From: CAJQQY01 sp964352225
GTDB taxonomy: Bacteria > Bacteroidota > Bacteroidia > Chitinophagales > Saprospiraceae
Direction: 5' to 3'
Assembly (NCBI GenBank): GCA_964352225.1
Contig: CAYGRM010000378.1
Location: forward strand, 1-6,531
Length of the DNA: 6,531 nucleotides
Made by a program: the position numbers and the translations under genes. This document shows, in pieces, positions 1-4,945 of this stretch. The notes below the pieces were generated by a model. That model saw only the letters and a program-made list of their open reading frames with translations, was not told the DNA's origin and searched no databases. Every line of letters starts with the position of its first letter. Positions within the stretch are counted from its first letter, which is position 1.

Positions 1-42
1 AGATAGGAAGAGTCCAATCATTGCGATGAATAAATTTTTCAT
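1..42 (-). CDS. 5' fragment of an unidentified gene starting with a signal peptide-like segment
   Basis: Only the first 14 codons are in the window. They read MKNLFIAMIGLFLS: a positively charged start followed by a hydrophobic stretch, which is the n-region and h-region of a Sec signal peptide or a first membrane helix. The leader in front of the ATG is A-rich (AAAAGAAACGAAA), as is usual for Bacteroidota starts. The gene points the same way as the two-component operon and begins 173 bases beyond the end of the response regulator gene. One copy of the motif AACGATATTTC, also found in front of that operon, lies about 90 bases upstream, so it may share the regulator. The product cannot be named from this fragment. 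Confidence 0.5.
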   Translation of the reverse strand, partial: MKNLFIAMIGLFLS

Positions 43-129
43 TTTCGTTTCTTTTAAAAATTTAATAATTAGAATTATTTACTCTTGCAATATCAGAGAA
101 AAAGGGTAAGAGAGAAATTGGTATCTGTT

Positions 130-140
130 GAAATATCGTT
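130..140 (-). promoter_or_regulatory. Single copy of the operon's putative operator motif
   Basis: On the minus strand this reads AACGATATTTC. It shares the 9-mer CGATATTTC exactly with the upstream half of the direct repeat at 2949-2979 and has the same orientation relative to its downstream gene. It lies in the 173-base gap (43-215) between the response regulator and the signal-peptide gene; I see no gene and no clear terminator in that gap. No convincing second half lies 20 bp away, so this is at best a half-site. A chance match in AT-rich DNA is possible. Confidence 0.25.
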
Positions 141-215
141 TTTTGGGGATGAACTGTAATATCTAATTTGTTAGTAGCGACTGGTAAAGCTCTGGCTATA
201 TTCTGTTTAGAAAAT

Positions 216-977
216 TTACGTGTTTACCCAAGTTTTAAATTGGCTTGCTCGGTTACGACTTACCACAAATTCTAATTTAGTTCCTGGAATATCTAACTTC
301 AAGCGATGATTAAAATAAGGATGAATTTTTTCAATGGAGTGAATGGCTACAATCTGACCACGATTAATCCTAAAGAATTCTTTTGATGAAATATCTTTTT
401 CAATGGCATCCATAGTCATTTCTACAATAAATCTTTTGCCATTTTTTTTAACTAAAAATGAGATGCCATCTTCTGAATAAAAATAACTGACGTCTTCAAT
501 TAAAACGAAAGTCATCGATCCTCCTTCCTTAACCATAAATCTTTTTCGAGAAGGTTCGACTACTAAATTAGTAATTAATTTTTCTAAAGTGTTGGAGTCA
601 ATATTGGACGAAGAATTTTGAGAAAAGAGTTTTTGATATTTTTCAATCGCTGATTTTAATTCATCTTCTTGGATTGGCTTGAGTAAATAGTCTACGCTAT
701 TTACTTTAAAAGCTTTGATGGAATATTGATCGTAAGCAGTTGTAAAAATAACTGGAGCTTCAATTGTGGTTTTTTGAAAAATTTCAAAACTTAAGCCATC
801 AGCCAATTGAATATCCATTAAGATTAAATTTGGAGATGTATTGTTATTTAACCATTCGACACTATCTTCAACACTTTCCAAGGTATCCAAAATGTTAAAA
901 CTAGGATAATTATTTTTGAGCATAGTTTGTAATTGTTGAGCCGCTCGTAACTCGTCTTCGATAATTAGAATATTCAT
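216..977 (-). CDS. LytTR-family DNA-binding response regulator
   Basis: This 253-residue protein is a two-domain response regulator, expected to be cytoplasmic and to control transcription when phosphorylated by its kinase. Residues 1-120 form the receiver: acidic pocket E7-D8, phospho-acceptor D55 in LILMDIQL, switch threonine T79 or T80 in FTTAYD, and conserved K100-P101 in YLLKPI. Residues about 143-250 form a LytTR DNA-binding domain, with the typical end of IEDVSYFYSEDG, then FFRINRGQIVAI and a final VSRNRASQFKTW strand-helix. The length is normal for the AlgR/AgrA/LytR class. It is the last gene of a three-gene operon, 11 bases after the kinase gene, so the kinase at 989-2041 is its evident partner. 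The start is the only sensible ATG, because the next residues are the buried first strand (NILIIEDE). No residue expected for function is missing. Its targets are unknown; the direct repeat in front of its own operon is the first candidate. Confidence 0.95.
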   Translation of the reverse strand: MNILIIEDELRAAQQLQTMLKNNYPSFNILDTLESVEDSVEWLNNNTSPNLILMDIQLADGLSFEIFQKTTIEAPVIFTTAYDQYSIKAFKVNSVDYLLKPIQEDELKSAIEKYQKLFSQNSSSNIDSNTLEKLITNLVVEPSRKRFMVKEGGSMTFVLIEDVSYFYSEDGISFLVKKNGKRFIVEMTMDAIEKDISSKEFFRINRGQIVAIHSIEKIHPYFNHRLKLDIPGTKLEFVVSRNRASQFKTWVNT

Positions 978-988
978 GTTTAAAAAAT

Positions 989-2041
989 TTAAAGAAGAGG
1001 AATGGAAACGCTAAAATAAGTATCAGTCGTTTCTATTTTTACTGATTTTTTATTGGAGATTAATCGATAACGTTCCTTAATATTTTCCAATCCAACTTTG
1101 GTAGAATGTAAAACTTTTGATTTTTTTTGTAGATTATTGGTGATTCGAATTAATTCATTTTGTTCATCAATATCAATTATAATCGTCAATGGTTTTTTTG
1201 TAGATATAATGTTATGCTTGATAGCATTTTCAATTAATAATTGCAAACTCAATGGTATTATCTTTTTGTAAGTGTATTGTTTTGGTATATCAATATTAAC
1301 TTTTAGGTTGTCGAGAAAACGTTCTTTTTGAATGGCGACATAAGCATTTACAAAATCAAGTTCTTCTTCTAACATGATGGTGGACTCCTCTCGGCTATCC
1401 AAAATATAACGATATACTTTGGATAATTGATTGATGAAGTCCTTTGCCATCGCCTTATTCTCGTATTCCACAATATGATTTAAGGTATTCAAACTATTGA
1501 ATAAAAAATGAGGGTTGACTTGATTTCTCAATCCATCTAATTGACTTTGAACATGCGCAACTTTTGCCAATTCTTGTTCTTGAATGGCTTTTTTTAATTG
1601 GGTATAATACCAAATGGATTCATAAATAGCTAAAAGAAAAATCGTAGCAGTATATGACGATCCTACCCCTTGAATGGCTTCCGGGGGTGTCGTACTTGGA
1701 AGTTCAAACAGCTTAAAAATTCCTTGAATGATGGGGGTGAAAAAAATACTACTTATGGTAACTACGATAACACAACTAATCACGGCATAGGTCACCCGCT
1801 TTTTTGCCATCTCAAAAGAGGGATACTTTTTCCGAAACCAAATAATGACCCAACGATTGACAAACCAATATCCGGTGGAATACAAACTGGCTTCTAACCA
1901 TTCCAGCGGAAAATAATATTTAGGATCGTTAATCTTTACGCCAAAAAATATTTGAGGAATTAAAAAACCCAATACAATAATTCCGATTATGATAAACCAG
2001 AAATCATTAAAACCTAAATATTTTATATCGTTTTTAAACAT
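989..2041 (-). CDS. LytS/YehU-type sensor histidine kinase (His_kinase family), membrane-bound
   Basis: This 350-residue sensor kinase should autophosphorylate on histidine and pass phosphate to the LytTR regulator encoded next to it. The N-terminal part has about four hydrophobic segments (roughly residues 13-35, 48-68, 84-106 and 127-146) with short loops and no sizeable extracellular domain. A short coiled linker (about 147-172) leads to the H-box LRNQVNPHFLFNSLNTL, with H178 as the phosphorylated residue. The ATP-binding part shows the N-box LLIENAIKHN (268-277, N272) and a G-box VGLENIKERY (316-325). The first glycine of the usual GxGxGL is replaced (STKVGL), which I recall as common in Bacteroidota members of this family. 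The gene starts 4 bases after the stop of the upstream membrane-protein gene and ends 11 bases before the regulator, so all three are likely co-transcribed and translationally coupled. With so little sensor domain, the signal may come from the membrane or from the co-encoded 7TM protein (inference). Confidence 0.94.
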   Translation of the reverse strand: MFKNDIKYLGFNDFWFIIIGIIVLGFLIPQIFFGVKINDPKYYFPLEWLEASLYSTGYWFVNRWVIIWFRKKYPSFEMAKKRVTYAVISCVIVVTISSIFFTPIIQGIFKLFELPSTTPPEAIQGVGSSYTATIFLLAIYESIWYYTQLKKAIQEQELAKVAHVQSQLDGLRNQVNPHFLFNSLNTLNHIVEYENKAMAKDFINQLSKVYRYILDSREESTIMLEEELDFVNAYVAIQKERFLDNLKVNIDIPKQYTYKKIIPLSLQLLIENAIKHNIISTKKPLTIIIDIDEQNELIRITNNLQKKSKVLHSTKVGLENIKERYRLISNKKSVKIETTDTYFSVSIPLL

Positions 2042-2045
2042 AATA

Positions 2046-2888
2046 TTAGAAAGATAAAAGTGGTAATCCTTGTTTCGCTTGGTAAAAAGCGAATATAATC
2101 CATCCTAAATATAACAAAGCATAACCGATGCTTAATGTAATTGTAAGAGTATTGTTATCTTTTATTTTTTTTGAGAAATAAAAAGCTGCTAAAGGAATAA
2201 TTTGAATCCCGTGAATTCCAAAAAAATGTGCAATTCTTAAATCTCCGCCCACGGTACTCCAATTTAAGAAAGGTAAACCTGCGCCGCCATCGGCGATTCC
2301 CACATTATGCCCCAGCTGCGCAATCATCGAACCACCAACTGCACTTGCAAATAGAAAAGTAAACCAGCTAATTCTGAAACTCCATTTCATATGGCTTGGA
2401 AACTCTAATCGAGGAGAAAAAGATTTCACGAAGAACCAAAAAGCTATTCCCGTAAAAAATCCAATGGCCCAACCCATAATTCCAAATGCGGTTCCATCTA
2501 ATGCTGTGGATCCATTATAATGTGAGGCAACACCTCTTGCTGCTTGTCCGGTGATAATAATATTTTCAATCAACATTAAAGTCGTCGCAGCTATCGCAAT
2601 CAAAGTTTTCGTTTTTTCTCGAAATGGATAAACCAATAAATACCAACCCATCGTCCATAAAACGATGATGGTCGAAAGGATAAATTTGGTTGGCTTGATC
2701 CAAACATTGATCCCCAACAATTGGCGATCGTCTACCAATATTCCCACCAAACAAATCATCAAGACAAAGAAATGTAGTAAAACTATTCGATGTAAAAATG
2801 GAAATCGCTTGCTGATTTTTGAGATACTATTTCTGAAAAATTTGGATCCTGTGGATGTGGGAATCTTTAACGTAGCTGATTTTTCCAT
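2046..2888 (-). CDS. Seven-helix membrane protein with conserved histidines, first gene of the two-component operon
   Basis: This 280-residue protein has about seven predicted membrane segments (roughly 34-52, 67-86, 95-113, 136-155, 171-190, 219-238 and 248-268) after a basic cytoplasmic-looking N-terminus (residues 1-33, rich in K, R and S). I do not recognise a named function. It resembles a family of uncharacterised bacterial membrane proteins that I recall sharing these patches: NVWIKPTKF (61-69), GQAARGVASHYN (114-125), a glycine-rich loop with H194, and LNWSTVGGDLRIAHFFGIHGIQ (208-229). The histidines H123, H194, H221 and H226, with R118, D216 and R218, sit at or near helix ends and could bind a metal, heme or other ligand; this is inference. 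It is the promoter-proximal gene of an operon with the LytS kinase (4 bases downstream) and LytTR regulator, suggesting either an accessory sensor or a regulated target. The start is chosen because the A-rich leader and a candidate promoter 40 bases upstream fit it. Confidence 0.85.
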   Translation of the reverse strand: MEKSATLKIPTSTGSKFFRNSISKISKRFPFLHRIVLLHFFVLMICLVGILVDDRQLLGINVWIKPTKFILSTIIVLWTMGWYLLVYPFREKTKTLIAIAATTLMLIENIIITGQAARGVASHYNGSTALDGTAFGIMGWAIGFFTGIAFWFFVKSFSPRLEFPSHMKWSFRISWFTFLFASAVGGSMIAQLGHNVGIADGGAGLPFLNWSTVGGDLRIAHFFGIHGIQIIPLAAFYFSKKIKDNNTLTITLSIGYALLYLGWIIFAFYQAKQGLPLLSF

Positions 2889-2928
2889 ATTCTGGATGTT
2901 TTTATAAAGATCAATCTTTTGTTTTAGA

Positions 2929-2961
2929 AAAAGGTAGTGAGAATTTTAGAAGTATCGCAAT
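2929..2961 (-). promoter_or_regulatory. Candidate promoter of the 7TM-kinase-regulator operon
   Basis: Read on the minus strand, TACCTTTT (2936-2929) matches the Bacteroidota -7 element TAnnTTTG at all but the last base. ATTG (2961-2958), 21 bases upstream, resembles the -33 element. The -7 ends 40 bases before the ATG of the 7TM gene, the same distance as the candidate promoter of the fructose-bisphosphatase gene. The -33 region overlaps the direct repeat at 2949-2979. Confidence 0.4.
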
Positions 2962-2979
2962 GGAAGATGAAATATCGTA
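2949..2979 (-). promoter_or_regulatory. Tandem 11-bp direct repeat, putative operator of the operon
   Basis: On the minus strand TACGATATTTC (2979-2969) and TGCGATACTTC (2959-2949) form a direct repeat, consensus TRCGATAYTTC. They differ at two positions, both transitions, and are 20 bp apart start to start, about two helical turns. Paired direct repeats of about 9 bp spaced about two turns apart are the known architecture of LytTR binding sites, although the bases here do not match the published general LytTR consensus. The repeats lie just upstream of and across the candidate -33 region, where an activator would sit. Binding by the regulator at 216-977 is inference. Confidence 0.4.
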
Positions 2980-3012
2980 TTATGAGGTTGAAGTGTTTTA
3001 GAGTTTGGCTTT

Positions 3013-3060
3013 AAAAAAAGGCAGCTCGTTAATTAATGAAATTAACGAGCTGCTTTTTTT
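3013..3060 (-). terminator. Strong intrinsic terminator after the SnoaL-like gene, A/T runs on both sides
   Basis: A perfect 14-bp stem (3021-3034 against 3040-3053, arm GCAGCTCGTTAATT) closes a 5-base loop. It is flanked by seven A on the left and seven T on the right, so it has a U-tract in either direction of transcription. It starts 23 bases downstream of the stop of the gene at 3083-3436 and about 130 bases upstream of the operon start. It therefore ends that gene's transcript and insulates the operon. Confidence 0.9.
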
Positions 3061-3082
3061 AAACAATTGCTAAAAGCTATGA

Positions 3083-3436
3083 TTAATAGAAAAATTGCTC
3101 TTTAACAATTTTACCATCCTTAACTTCGTACACACAAATCTCATTCATTTGTACTCTACCTCTTCCTTTGAAGGTAAGGTCGGAAGTCATGGTGCAAGAG
3201 AAATGATTATCTCCAACAATAGGATCACCGATGGAGGAGCCATGAAACTCTTCAACCGTCTCGTTCCATTGTTTTCCTTTTTCAGCGAAGGCAGCCATAC
3301 CTTGAACAGGTGGAGTAGGAGCGTGTTCAGGTTCGATACTCCAGGCATCTTCTGCATATAATTCTTTGTAGCAGGTTGCAAAATCTCCTTGACGACAAAG
3401 TTCAACTAACCGATTGGCAATTTCTTGGGTGCTCAT
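3083..3436 (-). CDS. SnoaL-like / NTF2-fold small protein
   Basis: This 117-residue protein looks like the nuclear transport factor 2 / SnoaL-like superfamily, whose small alpha+beta cone proteins act as enzymes, isomerases or binding proteins. The evidence is the overall pattern: an N-terminal helix (STQEIANRLVELCRQGDF), a following YAEDAWSIEPE segment, a helix after GMAAFAEKGKQW, then strands ending in the typical ICVYEVKDGKIVKEQFFY. The length is a little below the usual 120-140 residues, but the C-terminal strand is complete. It has no signal peptide, so it is expected to be cytoplasmic. It has its own candidate -7 element (3501-3508) and its own terminator, so it is probably a single-gene transcript. 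The substrate cannot be inferred; the acidic and histidine residues in the likely pocket (E35, E37, H38, H65, H78) are only candidates. Confidence 0.85.
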   Translation of the reverse strand: MSTQEIANRLVELCRQGDFATCYKELYAEDAWSIEPEHAPTPPVQGMAAFAEKGKQWNETVEEFHGSSIGDPIVGDNHFSCTMTSDLTFKGRGRVQMNEICVYEVKDGKIVKEQFFY

Positions 3437-3500
3437 AATTTTTAATTTTAGTGAGTAAAAAAATAAATTTTAAAAGGCTAGCTTGGTTTCGATTAGATGA

Positions 3501-3508
3501 CAAATATA
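3501..3508 (-). promoter_or_regulatory. Candidate -7 element for the SnoaL-like gene
   Basis: The minus strand reads TATATTTG, an exact match to the Bacteroidota -7 consensus TAnnTTTG, 64 bases upstream of the ATG. No clear TTTG-like -33 element is found at the expected distance, so the call rests on one element plus position. Confidence 0.45.
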
Positions 3509-3536
3509 AAAAAATTAAAAGATGCTTTTTGAATCG

Positions 3537-3699
3537 TAAGTAACTGGTCAATATTAAATATAGTTTTTGACGGTCTATTTTTCCGCCATTTCCTCCAAAA
3601 AAATAATTCCAGACCGAGGGTATGCAATGATTTTTTTGAAAAAACTGGCAAAAAAATTCCCTCGTCAAAATTCTATATTTAATAATGACCAATTACTTA
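3537..3699. repeat. 163-bp imperfect palindrome (long hairpin element, possibly MITE-like)
   Basis: The left arm (3537-3615, 79 bases) and the reverse complement of the right arm (3699-3619, 81 bases) align over their full length. By hand I count about 63 identities in 81 aligned columns with two one-base gaps. Only three bases (GAG, 3616-3618) are left as a loop. The outer 27 columns (from TAAGTAA to AAATATAG) differ at only two positions. The next well-matched patches are TTTTGACG, GCCA and AAAAAAAT. Of seven transition differences, six would be G-U pairs in a minus-strand RNA. Both ends contain TA, so a TA target duplication of a mariner/IS630-type miniature element is possible but cannot be told apart from the palindrome itself. 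It lies upstream of both neighbouring candidate -7 elements. Whether it is a mobile element, a structured RNA or a protein-binding palindrome is open. Confidence 0.75.
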
Positions 3700-3795
3700 T
3701 ATTTTAATACTCTGTAACCTAAATTATTTTTGGATTTAAAAAACTTAAGTTCCACGAATAAATCTTTTTCTTTCCATAAATCATTTTACAATTAT

Positions 3796-3803
3796 TACCT
3801 TTG
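3796..3803 (+). promoter_or_regulatory. Candidate -7 element for the fructose-bisphosphatase gene
   Basis: TACCTTTG matches the Bacteroidota -7 consensus TAnnTTTG exactly and ends 40 bases before the ATG at 3844. No convincing -33 element is seen upstream. The leader that would result is short and A-rich (AACCAAGAAAAAT before the ATG), typical of the phylum. Confidence 0.5.
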
Positions 3804-3843
3804 TGGTACCATTTAAATTAAAAACTTTTTAACCAAGAAAAAT

Positions 3844-4848
3844 ATGAGCAGAATTGTAACGCTTGACGAATTTATCATTCGAAGCGAAAAAGCAAACATT
3901 GATGCAACTGGTGAATTAACTGGACTTTTACGAGATATTGGTGTCGCTGCCAAGATAGTAAATCGAGAAGTTAACAAAGCTGGATTAGTCAATATTTTAG
4001 GAGTAGATGGCGCATCAAACGCAAGTGGTGATGAGGTTCAAAAACTCGATATGTACGCCAATGATAAATTAATTGAGTGCCTTCAAAACAGCGGAGAATG
4101 CTGTGGAATCGCTTCTGAAGAAAATGAAAGTTTCCTTCCTATCAAAGCTCTATCTACTAAAAATGCTAAGTATGTAGTTTTGTTTGATCCTCTAGATGGA
4201 TCATCTAATATTGATGTAAATGTATCGGTTGGAACTATATTTTCTATTTGTCGAAGAAAAAGTAATGTGAAAAAATCGGTTGATTTAGAAGACTTTTTGC
4301 ATAAAGGTGTTGACCAAGTTGCAGCAGGTTATGTGATTTATGGAACTTCTACGATTATGGTTTATACTACAGGTCAAGGAGTAAATGGATTTACTTTGGA
4401 TCCTTCGATTGGAGAATTTTGCCTTTCACATCGAGATATAAAGATTCCAGCTCGAGGACAATACTACTCGGTGAATCAGGGATATTATTTGAAGTTCGAT
4501 TTGGAAATGCGACGGTATATTGATTACTGTTCAGATTTGAATTTAAGATTAAGATATATTGGTTCGATGGTTTCAGATATTCATCGAATTTTATTCCAAG
4601 GTGGAATTTTTCTTTATCCAAATACTCGAAAATATCCTCATGGAAAATTGCGATTACTCTATGAATGTAATCCATTGGCTTTTGTCGTGGAACAAGCAGG
4701 GGGAAAAGCGATTAATACCAAGTTGGAACGTATTATGGAAATGAAACCGGTGGAGCTACATCAGCGAACTGCAATTGTGATTGGTTCGCCTGACATGGTG
4801 GATGAGATGAAGGAGTTTGTGGAAAGGTATAGTGCTTCGCCGATTTAA
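3844..4848 (+). CDS. fbp: Class 1 fructose-1,6-bisphosphatase
   Basis: This 334-residue enzyme hydrolyses fructose 1,6-bisphosphate to fructose 6-phosphate and phosphate in the cytoplasm, the committed step of gluconeogenesis. The length and motif order fit class 1 FBPase. SEENES (91-96) and the signature DPLDGSSN (115-122) supply the Mg-binding acidic residues E92/E93, D115 and D118. VGTIFSI (129-135) follows. YVIYGTSTIMVYTTG (163-177) and GEFCLSH (190-196) form the core. YIGSMVSDIHR (238-248), the substrate phosphate region YPNTRKYPHGKLR (258-270) and LLYECNPLAFVVEQAGG (271-287, with metal ligand E274) complete the active site. No residue I expect is missing. The start at MSRIVTLDEF matches the usual N-terminus (a TL-x-EF-type opening). 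It stands alone, with its own candidate promoter, and converges on the surface-protein gene. Allosteric control cannot be judged from the sequence. Confidence 0.97.
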   Translation: MSRIVTLDEFIIRSEKANIDATGELTGLLRDIGVAAKIVNREVNKAGLVNILGVDGASNASGDEVQKLDMYANDKLIECLQNSGECCGIASEENESFLPIKALSTKNAKYVVLFDPLDGSSNIDVNVSVGTIFSICRRKSNVKKSVDLEDFLHKGVDQVAAGYVIYGTSTIMVYTTGQGVNGFTLDPSIGEFCLSHRDIKIPARGQYYSVNQGYYLKFDLEMRRYIDYCSDLNLRLRYIGSMVSDIHRILFQGGIFLYPNTRKYPHGKLRLLYECNPLAFVVEQAGGKAINTKLERIMEMKPVELHQRTAIVIGSPDMVDEMKEFVERYSASPI

Positions 4849-4863
4849 AACTTTTTGAACAAC

Positions 4864-4942
4864 GAATATCGAACAGGGATTTAAGACTTCTGAAGTGAAT
4901 ATACTTCTCAAATCATAAATCCTTGTTCTTAAATCGATATTC
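4864..4942. terminator. Interrupted hairpin between the convergent genes, probable bidirectional terminator or palindromic remnant
   Basis: GAATATCG (4864-4871) pairs with CGATATTC (4935-4942). AACAGGGATTTA (4872-4883) pairs with TAAATCCTTGTT (4916-4927) with one mismatch. The right arm carries seven extra bases (CTTAAAT, 4928-4934) as a bulge. Inside, GAAGT (4892-4896) can pair with ACTTC on either side (4886-4890 or 4903-4907). The structure fills nearly the whole 97-base gap between two convergent stop codons, which favours a transcription-end role, but there is no U-tract. Confidence 0.5.
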
Positions 4943-4945
4943 AGT

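Larger units (their letters stand above)
3437..3843. other. 407-base intergenic region with divergent promoters around a long palindrome
   Basis: No credible gene lies here. The region separates the minus-strand SnoaL-like gene from the plus-strand fructose-bisphosphatase gene. It holds a minus-strand -7 element (3501-3508), a 163-bp imperfect palindrome (3537-3699) and a plus-strand -7 element (3796-3803). A second TAnnTTTG match on the plus strand (TATTTTTG, 3725-3732) is a weaker alternative for the latter. Base composition is very AT-rich throughout. I see no tRNA or known riboswitch motif. Confidence 0.7.

Noticed and set aside
149..157. ACAGTTCAT on the minus strand, matching the general LytTR half-site pattern
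   Set aside because: Such a degenerate 9-mer is expected several times by chance in this window, and no second half-site lies 12-13 bases away.
1060..1100. Kinase G-box lacks the first glycine (STKVGL instead of GxGxGL)
   Set aside because: It looked like a possible inactive kinase, but the rest of the G-box (GLENIKERY), N-box and H-box are intact, and I recall this variant as frequent in Bacteroidota LytS-type kinases.
1670..1897. Plus-strand open frame opposite the kinase
   Set aside because: It is antisense to the membrane part of a well-supported histidine kinase and its translation has no recognisable features.
2665..2907. Plus-strand open frame opposite the 7TM gene start
   Set aside because: It is antisense to the conserved helices of the 7TM protein, with no leader or motif of its own.
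3402..3692. Minus-strand open frame of 96 codons across the palindrome
   Set aside because: It overlaps the start of the SnoaL-like gene in another frame, is made largely of one arm and the loop of the palindrome, has low-complexity AT-driven residues (many K, F, L, I) and shows no family motif.
4391..4675. Minus-strand open frame inside fbp
   Set aside because: It is antisense to the catalytic core of a complete fructose-bisphosphatase; it is a shadow of that gene.
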